Assembly: GCF_030758955.1 (NCBI RefSeq)
Contig: NZ_CP132360.1
Coordinates: forward strand, 949,820-1,013,819
Reading direction: 5' to 3'
Source: Agrococcus beijingensis
GTDB taxonomy: Bacteria > Actinomycetota > Actinomycetes > Actinomycetales > Microbacteriaceae
DNA length: 64,000 nt
The translations under genes were made by a program, and so were the position numbers. Under the pieces are notes generated by a model. The model was not told where the DNA came from, made no database searches, and was given only the letters and a program-made list of their open reading frames with translations. This document shows, one piece after another, positions 42,243-48,929 of the stretch (position 1 is the stretch's first letter; each line of letters starts with the position of its first letter).

Positions 42243-43088
42243 TCATCGCCGCAGCTCCAGCGTGCAGCACTTGATGCCGCCGCCGCCGCGCAGCAGCTCG
42301 CTCAGGTCGAGGCCGACCGTCGCGTAGCCGCGCTCGGCGAGCGAGCGCTCGAAGCCCGCCGCGCGCTGCGCGATCAGCATGGTGGCGCCGTCGCCGAACG
42401 AGTTGAGGCCCAAGACGGATGCGTCCTGGTCGTCGACGATGACGGCGTCGGGGTAGCGGCGCTCGAGCTCCGCACGGCTGGCGTCGTCGAACGCCCCCGG
42501 CAGGTAGGCGATGTTGGCGTCGTCGAGGATCGCGATCGCCGTGTCGAGGTGGTAGAACGACGGGTCGACGAGCCGCAGGCTGACGACCTCGCGGTCGAAG
42601 ATGCGGCGCAGCTCGTCGTGCGACTCGAGACTCGTGCGGAACCCGTGGCCCGCCAGGATCGCGCCGTTCGAGAGCAGGAAGTCGCCCTCGCCCTCGTTGA
42701 CGTGCTCGGGCTCGTGCACCTCGAAGCCGTGCTCGCCGAACCAGCGCATGTAGGCGGGACCCTCGGGCACGCGCTCCTCGTAGGTGAACTTGGCGCCGTA
42801 GGCGTGCCCATCGAGCGTGAAGCCGCCGTTCGCCGCGTAGACCATGTCGTTGAGCCCGGCGATCGGGTCGATGAGCTGCACGTCGAAGCCCTGGGCCAGG
42901 TAGGCCTGGTGGAGCGTCTCCCACTGCTGCACGGCGAGGTCGGTGCTCGTCGGCAGGTCGGGGTTCATCCAGGGGTTGATGCGGTAGGTGACCGCGAAGT
43001 GGTCGGGACGGCACATCAGCACCGTCTTGGGGACGGCGGTGCGCGGCACGGGCGCGGACGCGCGGGTGTCGGTCATCTCAGGCTGCAT
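42243..43088 (-). CDS. Dimethylargininase/arginine-hydrolase-like amidinotransferase-fold enzyme
   Basis: 281 residues from ATG 43088 (ATG 43076 is an alternative). Guanidine-modifying fold: RPDHFAVTYRINPWMNPD, GLNDMVYAANGGFTLDG, GDFLLSNGAILAGHGFRT, the histidine in DPSFYHLDTAIAIL, and the catalytic cysteine near the end in GGGGIKCCTLELRR. Annotated relatives are called DdaH. Placed directly before rocD, it may instead produce ornithine from arginine. Its stop overlaps a possible rocD start (ATGA). Confidence 0.87.
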   Translation of the reverse strand: MQPEMTDTRASAPVPRTAVPKTVLMCRPDHFAVTYRINPWMNPDLPTSTDLAVQQWETLHQAYLAQGFDVQLIDPIAGLNDMVYAANGGFTLDGHAYGAKFTYEERVPEGPAYMRWFGEHGFEVHEPEHVNEGEGDFLLSNGAILAGHGFRTSLESHDELRRIFDREVVSLRLVDPSFYHLDTAIAILDDANIAYLPGAFDDASRAELERRYPDAVIVDDQDASVLGLNSFGDGATMLIAQRAAGFERSLAERGYATVGLDLSELLRGGGGIKCCTLELRR

Positions 43089-43142
43089 GCTTCCAGGGTC
43101 GCAACGGATGCACGCAAGTGCCAGGGCGGGTGCGCATGTTTC

Positions 43143-43172
43143 TTGCGATCTGCAGGCAATCGGCTGTACTTT
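43143..43172 (+). promoter_or_regulatory. Promoter of the AsnC-type regulator
   Basis: TTGCGA (43143-43148) and TACTTT (43167-43172) are separated by 18 bases, and the -10 ends seven bases before ATG 43180, so the message should be leaderless. TTGC-N9-GCAA (43143-43159) overlaps the -35 and could be an operator shared with the divergent operon. Confidence 0.55.
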
Positions 43173-43179
43173 CGTGCAT

Positions 43180-43617
43180 ATGGATCGGATCGACCACGGC
43201 ATCATCGATCAGTTGCGCCTGAACGCGCGCGCTGGCTACGCCGACATCGGCGCCGAGGTGGGCCTCTCCGCCTCCGCCGTGAAGCGGCGCATCGACCGGC
43301 TGGTCGCCGACGGCGTCATCCGCGGCTTCACGGTGCAGGTCGACCCGGCAGTCGAGGGCCTCGCCACCGAGGCCTACGTCGAGCTGTTCTGCCGCGGCAC
43401 CGTCTCGCCCACCGACCTCAAGCGCATCCTCGCCGGCGTGCCCGAGATCGTCGAGGCCGGCACCGTCACCGGCGAGGCCGATGCGATCGTCATCATGCGG
43501 GCGCGCGACGTGATCGCCCTCGAGGAGGCGCTCGAGAAGGTGCGCGCCGCCGCCACCGTCGACCACACGCGCTCGGCGATCGTGCTCTCGAAGCTCATCA
43601 CGCGCAACGCGGGGTAG
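43180..43617 (+). CDS. Lrp/AsnC-family regulator
   Basis: 145 residues. N-terminal helix-turn-helix: DHGIIDQLRLNARAGYADIG then AEVGLSASAVKRRIDRLVAD, followed by the RAM ligand-binding domain ending in TRSAIVLSKLITR. Divergent from the guanidine hydrolase/rocD operon, which it most likely controls in response to arginine, ornithine or a related amino acid. Confidence 0.92.
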   Translation: MDRIDHGIIDQLRLNARAGYADIGAEVGLSASAVKRRIDRLVADGVIRGFTVQVDPAVEGLATEAYVELFCRGTVSPTDLKRILAGVPEIVEAGTVTGEADAIVIMRARDVIALEEALEKVRAAATVDHTRSAIVLSKLITRNAG

Positions 43618-43672
43618 CCAGCCGACCGGTGCTGCGAGGCGCCCGCTGCGTCGTCGCCGTCGAGGCGGGTGA

Positions 43673-44269
43673 TCACGCTGCTCGCGGACCGAAGCGCACC
43701 GACTCGGCGAGCTCGACGGCCGGGTCGAACAGCCGGGCTGCGACGCGGATGTCCATGTCGAGGATCTCGATGACGACGATCGTGCCGTCGAGCTCGCCGA
43801 GCACCCGCAGCACCGCCGCCGCCGCGCCCTGCTCGTCGCCGGGGATGGGCCAGAGCGCGGCGGTGCGCACGAGCCGCGCGAAGACGGACGACGTCAGCTC
43901 CTCCGACCGCTGGAAGACGGCTCCCTCGTAGCCGTCGGTCGCCCACGACTCGATCTGCTCGGTCCAATCGGGCTCTGCAGGCTCGGCATAGGCGTGCACC
44001 ACGCGCGAGACGTCGGGCTCGACCGGCAGATGCCAGAAGCGGGCGATGGCACCCGCGAGCGGCGGCGCGGTCGACGCGACGACGAGCGCCGTGTGCTCGA
44101 GATCCGCTCGCTGCAGCTCAGACAGCTGCCAGAAGGGCGCAAGATCGGCAACCACGCCCGCCGCCCACGCAGCCGGCGTCGCCCAGTCGGGAGCGGGGAA
44201 CGCCATGGGCACCGGCACCCACCGGTCGACATCCGCCTCGAAGCGGGCCTCGCCGGGGTTCAGCTCCAC
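43673..44269 (-). CDS. Unknown protein, last gene of the WXG100-like operon
   Basis: 198 residues, GTG start, overlapping the upstream stop by ten bases. Soluble-looking alpha/beta protein rich in Trp and Pro: VPVPMAFPAPDWATPAAW, PPLAGAIARFWHLPVEPDVS and a C-terminal GTIVVIEILDMDIRVAARLF strand. No signal peptide or membrane helix and no family recognised. The operon position suggests a chaperone or accessory role in type VII secretion; this is inference. Confidence 0.75.
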   Translation of the reverse strand: MELNPGEARFEADVDRWVPVPMAFPAPDWATPAAWAAGVVADLAPFWQLSELQRADLEHTALVVASTAPPLAGAIARFWHLPVEPDVSRVVHAYAEPAEPDWTEQIESWATDGYEGAVFQRSEELTSSVFARLVRTAALWPIPGDEQGAAAAVLRVLGELDGTIVVIEILDMDIRVAARLFDPAVELAESVRFGPRAA

Positions 44270-44865
44270 CGGAACGTCTCCACGATCGCGTCGGCCAGCT
44301 CGACCATGGCCGACGTGACGGCCTCGGTCTCGTCGGTTCCCAGGTGCAGGATGCCCGCGGTGAGCAGGACCCCCGCGGACGGCTGCTCGCCGGGCTCTGG
44401 GTACACGTAGGAGACGGAGCGCGACCGCACGCCCTCGCCGGTGGTCGTGCTGTCACGCTCTCGCGCCCAGCGCAGCACGGAGCCGTGCGGCATGTCGATC
44501 CTCAGCACCTCCGCGCCCGCCCGGGCGCGGACGTCGCTCTCGAGCGACCGCCCCGCCGGAGCGCGCCAGCGCGATGCGACGATCGACATCGGCATGCCGG
44601 AGTCGGTGCTGGACTCCTCCCCGGGCAGGTACAGCGCGACGCCCCGCGAGCGCCGAAGGCCGTCGAACTGCTCGATCGCCTTCCGCCGCAGCGCCACGGC
44701 GAGGTCGGGCCGCCCTGCCGCCTTCGCGCGCGCCGCGACGTCGGCCAGCAGCGCTGCTTTGCCGCCGTCGTCGACCGCGAAGTGCCGCCAGCCCGGCGGG
44801 AAGGCGATGCGGAAGCCGCGCGGGCGGTCGCCCAGGAGCTCCTCGCGGAGCGACGGTGCGCTCAC
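44260..44865 (-). CDS. Unknown soluble protein in the WXG100-like operon
   Basis: 201 residues, GTG overlapping the upstream stop (GTGA). Begins GFRIAFPPGWRHFAVDDGGK, a beta-hairpin followed by helices (ALLADVAARAKAAGRPDLAV), then strands SGMPMSIVASRWRAPAG and VRSRSVSYVYPEP, ending with helix TSAMVELADAIVETFRW. It has the look of a compact alpha/beta protein of the same general style as its neighbour at 43673. Function unknown. Confidence 0.75.
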   Translation of the reverse strand: MSAPSLREELLGDRPRGFRIAFPPGWRHFAVDDGGKAALLADVAARAKAAGRPDLAVALRRKAIEQFDGLRRSRGVALYLPGEESSTDSGMPMSIVASRWRAPAGRSLESDVRARAGAEVLRIDMPHGSVLRWARERDSTTTGEGVRSRSVSYVYPEPGEQPSAGVLLTAGILHLGTDETEAVTSAMVELADAIVETFRWS

Positions 44866-45326
44866 GAGACGGGCCCACGGCTGCGCGCCGTCAGCGCGAT
44901 GCGAGCACCGAGGAGCACCACCGTGATCACCTGCGGGAGGGCCGCGATCCAGTGCGCTGCGAGCCCTTCCTCAGAGGCGTACGCGCCTGCCAGCAAGAAC
45001 GGGAGGCCCACGAGCAGCAGGAGCGTGAGGATCAGCAGGTGCACGAGCACCGGCAGCTCGGCGTAGGCGCGGCGGCGACGCGACAGGGCGGCTGCAGCGA
45101 CGACTGCCGCGACGCCCAGCGCGATGGTGACCCACGCGGGTATCGGCAGCACCGGCCACTCGAGCAGCGGCTCCCAGCGCGGCCATTCGGCGTGCTGGAA
45201 CTTGCCTCCAGCGAGCAGCCCCATCAGGAAGACCCAGCCGAACTGCGCTGCCGCGAGCATGGTGATCAGCAGGAATGCGCGCTCCGGCCGCGAGCGAGGC
45301 ACGACCGGCGTCGGTGCGATGCTCAT
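44862..45326 (-). CDS. Small four-helix membrane protein, possible immunity protein
   Basis: 154 residues; ATG 45326 overlaps the stop of the large upstream gene (ATGA). Four hydrophobic helices: LLITMLAAAQFGWVFLMGLL, IPAWVTIALGVAAVVAAAAL, LPVLVHLLILTLLLLVGLPF and WIAALPQVITVVLLGARIAL. Such small polytopic proteins directly downstream of type VII effector genes often protect the producer from membrane-active toxins. That role is inferred from position only. Confidence 0.78.
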   Translation of the reverse strand: MSIAPTPVVPRSRPERAFLLITMLAAAQFGWVFLMGLLAGGKFQHAEWPRWEPLLEWPVLPIPAWVTIALGVAAVVAAAALSRRRRAYAELPVLVHLLILTLLLLVGLPFLLAGAYASEEGLAAHWIAALPQVITVVLLGARIALTARSRGPVS

Positions 45327-46636
45327 AGCTGCGGCACGAGGTCGGGTGACGGCTGCCACCACGCGAGGGTCAGTCCCGCGCCCGTGCCGGCCGTGCCGAC
45401 GCCCCAGGCGACACCGTTAGCGAGCTGCCCGGCGACCGACGGCGTGACCCTGCCGATCATGTCGTCGATGGAGGAGACGACCGACGGATGCTGCCCGAGG
45501 TTCGCGCGGGCCGTCTGCAGGAAGTGCAGCGAGCGTCCCGTGCCGGCGCCGCCGAACCGGATCGAGTCCATCATGGTCGAGGCGAGCCCCGAGGGGGCGA
45601 AGTGGCCGGGACGCGGCGTCGCAGCACGCGCCTGCGACCAGGCGCCCACGCGATTGCTGAGCGGCCGATGCCAGGTGAACGGGTTCAGCGTCGGCCCGCG
45701 CATGCCGCCCCGGATCGCCTCCCGGGCCACGGAGCGCGTCGAGCCGACCACCGCGCCGAAGCGCGGCGCGGTCTTGCTGACCACGCGCGCGATCGCCCCG
45801 CCGGCGCCGAGCGTCAGCACGGAGAAGATGGCGAGCCCCAGGTCGAGCAGGGTGGTCCTGCCGGTGCTGTACTGCGCGATCTTGCCGACGAGCATGACGA
45901 GCGAGCCGATGATCACGAGCGCCATGATGACGGCGGCGATCGGACCCGAGATGAACAGCGCGATCACCGCCAACCCGGCGACGACCCAGCCGAGGATGTC
46001 GAGGAAGTCCGCGAGCCCTTCCCAGAAGCCGTCGTCGTTGCCGGCGCGCTCGATGGCGCCGTCGATGCCCGAGACGGCATCGTCGTAGGCATCCGACCAC
46101 GTCGAGAAGGTGGTCTCGAAGGTCTCCCAATGCCGGTCGCGCAGCTGCTTGGCGCTCGCCTCGGCCGCTTCTGCAGCGGCTGCCGCCGCAGCAGCCGCAG
46201 ATCGCTGCGCGTCGGTCGGGTCGTCCTCCCACGCCCAGACCTGGTTGAGCGAGTCCTGGTTCCCCCGGGCATCCGCCGCCGCATCGATCGCATCGAGGTA
46301 CTCGCGCTCGGCGGTCTCGACCGAAGCCCTGTTGTCCTCGATCCAGCGCTTCGCGGTGCTCAGCGCAGGGGCATAGGCAGCGAGCGTCTCGCCTGTGCCT
46401 CGGTAGCGGGTCGCTGCTCTGACGACCTCAGGCCTCGCCTTGCCTGCGAGCTCGGCGAGCGCATCCGTGCCCTTCGACCGATGCACGCTCGAGTCGGCGA
46501 TCGCCTGCAGCTCCGCCTCGAGCACGTCGAGGTCTTCGGCCATCGCGATGAAGCTCGCCGCGTCCTCGGCGATCCTGCCCGGATTCCCCTCGAGCTCGCG
46601 CAGCTCATAGTTCCGGTTCGGCGAGCGGTAGGCCAT
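45323..46636 (-). CDS. Large WXG/LXG-like protein with membrane-active segments (candidate T7SS effector)
   Basis: 437 residues from ATG 46636 with GGGGAGGG upstream. Residues 20-200 are long amphipathic helices with an Ala-rich coil, resembling the stalk domain of LXG-type secreted proteins. Residues 213-252 form a helical hairpin (GWVVAGLAVIALFISGPIAA), 262-285 a third apolar segment, and 401-427 a glycine-rich stretch (NGVAWGVGTAGTGAGLTLAW). No enzymatic toxin motif is seen. It could be a membrane-depolarising effector or a structural membrane component. Confidence 0.75.
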   Translation of the reverse strand: MAYRSPNRNYELRELEGNPGRIAEDAASFIAMAEDLDVLEAELQAIADSSVHRSKGTDALAELAGKARPEVVRAATRYRGTGETLAAYAPALSTAKRWIEDNRASVETAEREYLDAIDAAADARGNQDSLNQVWAWEDDPTDAQRSAAAAAAAAAEAAEASAKQLRDRHWETFETTFSTWSDAYDDAVSGIDGAIERAGNDDGFWEGLADFLDILGWVVAGLAVIALFISGPIAAVIMALVIIGSLVMLVGKIAQYSTGRTTLLDLGLAIFSVLTLGAGGAIARVVSKTAPRFGAVVGSTRSVAREAIRGGMRGPTLNPFTWHRPLSNRVGAWSQARAATPRPGHFAPSGLASTMMDSIRFGGAGTGRSLHFLQTARANLGQHPSVVSSIDDMIGRVTPSVAGQLANGVAWGVGTAGTGAGLTLAWWQPSPDLVPQL

Positions 46637-46640
46637 CGGG

Positions 46641-46946
46641 TCAGCCCTCCCCGGCCGAGGCGTCGAGCTCGCTCGCGGTCTCGGCATCCCATCGATCCCA
46701 CTCCGTGATGATCGTGTCGATCGCACCGTGGATCTCCTGGAGCATCTCGGCGAGGTCCCCGCGCCTGCCGTCCCAGTCCGACTCGAAGTCGCTCACCTTG
46801 CGCCGCAGCGCGTCGCGGTCATCGGGGTTCGCGACAGCGCGCTCGAGGTCGTTGTTGAACGAGCTCGCCGTCATGAAGCTGTCGACGGCGTCGCCGAGCG
46901 ACGTGCGAGCGTTCGACAGCCGCTCGAGGTCGAGCATGATGTCCAC
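46641..46946 (-). CDS. WXG100-like protein with WDG motif
   Basis: 101 residues; GTG 46946 with AGAGG seven bases upstream. Two helices joined by a turn bearing Trp-Asp-Gly (FESDWDGRRGDLAEMLQEIH), the WXG100 hairpin pattern, and an acidic tail. It lies four bases before the large gene, so it may be its dedicated secretion partner. Confidence 0.72.
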   Translation of the reverse strand: MDIMLDLERLSNARTSLGDAVDSFMTASSFNNDLERAVANPDDRDALRRKVSDFESDWDGRRGDLAEMLQEIHGAIDTIITEWDRWDAETASELDASAGEG

Positions 46947-47020
46947 GATGGTCCTCTCAGACAGATGATGGGCGCGGCAGAGGGCCGGCGAGCGCTGCGC
47001 TCACCGACCCTGCGGGATGC

Positions 47021-47308
47021 TCAGCTGCCGGCGAGCTGCTCGTCGAGCGACTGGATCGCCTGCATCATGCCGCGCAGCGCCTCGCCCATGTCGGAGATGC
47101 CCTCGATGGCCTGCTCGAGGCCCGTCGTCAGCTCCTCGTAGCCCTCACCGAACTTGCCCGACGCGTGCTGCGTCTTGAAGTCCTCGCCCAGCAGGGTGTC
47201 GACCTGGCTCTTCAGGTCCTTCAGGACACCCGAGATGTCCTCCCTGCCCGTGTCGAGCTTGCCCGCGACGGACTCCATCTCTGCATACGATGCGCCGAAA
47301 TCGCTCAT
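47021..47308 (-). CDS. WXG100-family (EsxA-like) protein
   Basis: 95 residues from ATG 47308 with GAGGGAG upstream. Helical hairpin with central turn GEDFKTQHASGKFGEGYEEL, the actinobacterial variant in which the Trp is replaced by Phe, and helix two TTGLEQAIEGISDMGEALRG. First gene of the operon. Such proteins are exported as dimers by EccC/EssC-driven type VII systems; no secretion ATPase is encoded in this window. Confidence 0.85.
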   Translation of the reverse strand: MSDFGASYAEMESVAGKLDTGREDISGVLKDLKSQVDTLLGEDFKTQHASGKFGEGYEELTTGLEQAIEGISDMGEALRGMMQAIQSLDEQLAGS

Positions 47309-47389
47309 GCGATGATCACTCCCTCAAGTGCTTGGTGCTGGCCCGGACCGGGCCGATGCATCCAACGTATGGTGCGCGGCCTGAGCGCG

Positions 47390-47407
47390 CGATGGGGAGA
47401 ACTGCCC
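47390..47407. promoter_or_regulatory. Palindrome-like CGATGGGGAGAACTGCCC upstream of the WXG operon
   Basis: GGGnAG-N2-CTnCCC symmetry, 82 bases before the first WXG gene and 23 bases before the divergent DUF2087 gene. A 17/18 match occurs at 48848-48865. Confidence 0.45.
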
Positions 47408-47429
47408 TGCCAGCAGGGAAGATGAGGGC

Positions 47430-47927
47430 ATGACGGATGCGTGGCGGCCGATCGTCGCGACCCTCGCCGACGAGGCGCGGCGGCTCGCATGGGCGCGCGT
47501 CGTGACGGGTGCGGCCGACGGGTCCCCCGTCGCGCTCGCCGGCCTCACCACTCGCGAGCGCCGGGCGCTCGAGGCGCTGGAGCGCGCCGGCCTCGTCACG
47601 CTGCGGGGCGGGCTCGCGCTCCCCGCGGATCCCCTGACGCCGCTGCTCGGCCATCGCCCGGCAGCGTCCGGCATCGAGCGCTTCGTGCACCAGGGTCGGA
47701 TCGCGGCCTGGCCGAAGCGACCCAGCGACCGCGCCGCGCTGCTCGCCTGGGCGGCGGAGCGTGCTGTCGCGCCGGGGGCCGCGGTCAGCGAGCGCGAGGT
47801 GACCGAGCGGCTCGCGGCGGTCGCCGACGATCCGGTCGGGCTGCGCCGCGACCTGGTCGACGCCGGGCTGCTCGAGCGGCAGCCCGACGGCAGCGCCTAC
47901 CGCCTCGGGCAGCATCCGCGGGTCTGA
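47430..47927 (+). CDS. DUF2087-domain protein with N-terminal winged helix
   Basis: 165 residues, ATG 47430 following AGGGAAG. The first 75 residues resemble an HTH segment (TTRERRALEALERAGLVTLR). The C-terminal half is DUF2087: WPKRPSDRAALLAWAAERAV, VSEREVTERLAAVADDPVGL, RRDLVDAGLLERQPDGSAYR. Likely a DNA-binding regulator. Divergent from the WXG operon, sharing an upstream region with a palindrome. Confidence 0.82.
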   Translation: MTDAWRPIVATLADEARRLAWARVVTGAADGSPVALAGLTTRERRALEALERAGLVTLRGGLALPADPLTPLLGHRPAASGIERFVHQGRIAAWPKRPSDRAALLAWAAERAVAPGAAVSEREVTERLAAVADDPVGLRRDLVDAGLLERQPDGSAYRLGQHPRV

Positions 47928-47952
47928 GCGGGCGACGAGCGGCGCCGCCGCC

Positions 47953-47958
47953 TACCCT
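47953..47958 (+). promoter_or_regulatory. -10 hexamer of the NUDIX gene
   Basis: TACCCT, six bases before ATG 47965. Confidence 0.5.
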
Positions 47959-47964
47959 GGGGCC

Positions 47965-48780
47965 ATGGGCATCATCACCGTCTCGGCGATCTGCTTCGAG
48001 CGCGAGGACGGCCGCGTCCTGACCGTGCGGAAGCGCGGCACCGACGCCTGGATGATGCCCGGCGGCAAGCCCGAGGGCGACGAGACCGCCGCCGAGTGCG
48101 CGGTGCGCGAGGTGCTCGAGGAGCTCGGGGTCGAGATCGGGCTCGACCGCATCGAGCACATGGGCGAGTTCGAGACCCGAGCCGCGAACGAGGCCGGCTT
48201 CGCGCTGCACGCGAGCGTGTTCCGCACGCGCGACGCGATCGACCCGAAGCCGCTCGCCGAGATCGAGGCGGTGCGCTGGATCGACCCGGCCGTCGGCATC
48301 GACGACGAGGCGGAGGCACCGCTCAATCGTGAGCTGGTCTTCCCGCTGCTCGTGGCAGAGCGCGCGGTGGAGCTCTCAGGGCGAAGGCCATTTCTGGCCT
48401 TCGCCGCGACCCCCGCGCCGAGCCCCGTCCCGGGGCGAGGGACCGGTGGAGCTCTCAGGGCGAAGGCCATTTCTGGCCTTCGCCGCGACCCCAGCGCCGA
48501 GCCCCGTCCCGGGGCGAGGGACCGGTGGAGCTCTCAGGGCGAAGGCCATTTCTGGCCTTCGCCGCGACCCCGGCGCCGAGCCCCGTCCCGGGGCGATCAA
48601 GGTCGAGCGGTAGCAACGCAGGTGCAGCTGGCACGGAGCCCTGGCACAGAGAGGGGGCCCGACCAGTGGTCAGGCCCCGCTCGGTGTTTCGGACGAGCCG
48701 GCGATGCCGACCCGTGCAATGCCCCGTCCCTGAGGCCACTTGCATTCCGACGCAGAAGCACCAGAACCCTGTCTCGTTAG
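47965..48780 (+). CDS. NUDIX hydrolase whose 3' end runs into a repeat array
   Basis: The NUDIX domain occupies about residues 1-135: AICFEREDGRVLTVRKRGTD, then the Nudix box GGKPEGDETAAECAVREVLE followed by ELG (G-x5-E-x7-REUxEExGU). It should hydrolyse a nucleoside diphosphate derivative. After PLLVAERAVEL (base about 48370) the frame enters a 79-base repeat read in a different phase each time and only stops at 48778-48780. The last 136 residues are therefore junk-like and the original stop was probably lost or lies in the element. Confidence 0.8.
   Translation: MGIITVSAICFEREDGRVLTVRKRGTDAWMMPGGKPEGDETAAECAVREVLEELGVEIGLDRIEHMGEFETRAANEAGFALHASVFRTRDAIDPKPLAEIEAVRWIDPAVGIDDEAEAPLNRELVFPLLVAERAVELSGRRPFLAFAATPAPSPVPGRGTGGALRAKAISGLRRDPSAEPRPGARDRWSSQGEGHFWPSPRPRRRAPSRGDQGRAVATQVQLARSPGTERGPDQWSGPARCFGRAGDADPCNAPSLRPLAFRRRSTRTLSR
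48366..48598. repeat. Three-copy 79-base two-hairpin element
   Basis: Units start at 48366, 48445 and 48524. Each has a perfect ten-base stem GCGAAGGCCA-TTTC-TGGCCTTCGC (48381-48404, 48460-48483, 48539-48562), then GCGACCCC and a second stem GCCCCG-TCC-CGGGGC. The copies are almost identical. A diverged relative is at 54938-55010. Confidence 0.9.
48654..48678. terminator. Hairpin GGGGCC-GACCA / TGGTC-GGCCCC
   Basis: Eleven paired bases with one C-A mismatch around a single-base loop centre (GACCA-G-TGGTC). No T-run follows, so either an intrinsic terminator of the actinobacterial type or a processing hairpin. Confidence 0.5.
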
Positions 48781-48847
48781 CCCGATTCCCCTCGCGGGGC
48801 CCCAGCCGGGCTGTTCGCCAACGGTAACCCCGACGCCTATGGGTGGT

Positions 48848-48865
48848 CGATGGGGAGAACTACCC
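48848..48865. promoter_or_regulatory. Second copy of the GGGGAGAACT palindrome motif
   Basis: CGATGGGGAGAACTACCC, 17 of 18 identical to 47390-47407 and more symmetric. No start codon is close on either strand, so its target is unclear. Confidence 0.35.
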
Positions 48866-48929
48866 ATGTCTGGGAATCAAGCCGGGCGTGTCGCCCGCAG
48901 CGCACCCTGTCGCCCGCCGCGCGACGCCG

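Larger units (their letters stand above)
48600..48929. other. Gene-poor stretch after the NUDIX repeats
   Basis: No supported gene lies here apart from the NUDIX read-through. It holds a terminator-like hairpin at 48654-48678 and the 18-base near-palindrome ATGGGGAG-AA-CTACCCAT at 48850-48867. Composition is somewhat less GC-rich than the genes around it (for example TTGCATTCCGACGCAGAAGC), hinting at remnant or regulatory DNA. Confidence 0.6.

Noticed and set aside
48366..48598. Three regularly spaced repeats suggesting a CRISPR array
   Set aside because: Units are contiguous 79-base copies without unique spacers, contain two hairpins, and no cas gene is present.
48600..48929. Possible tRNA or small structured RNA gene
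   Set aside because: A hairpin is present, but no cloverleaf, no T-loop consensus in register and no CCA end could be found.
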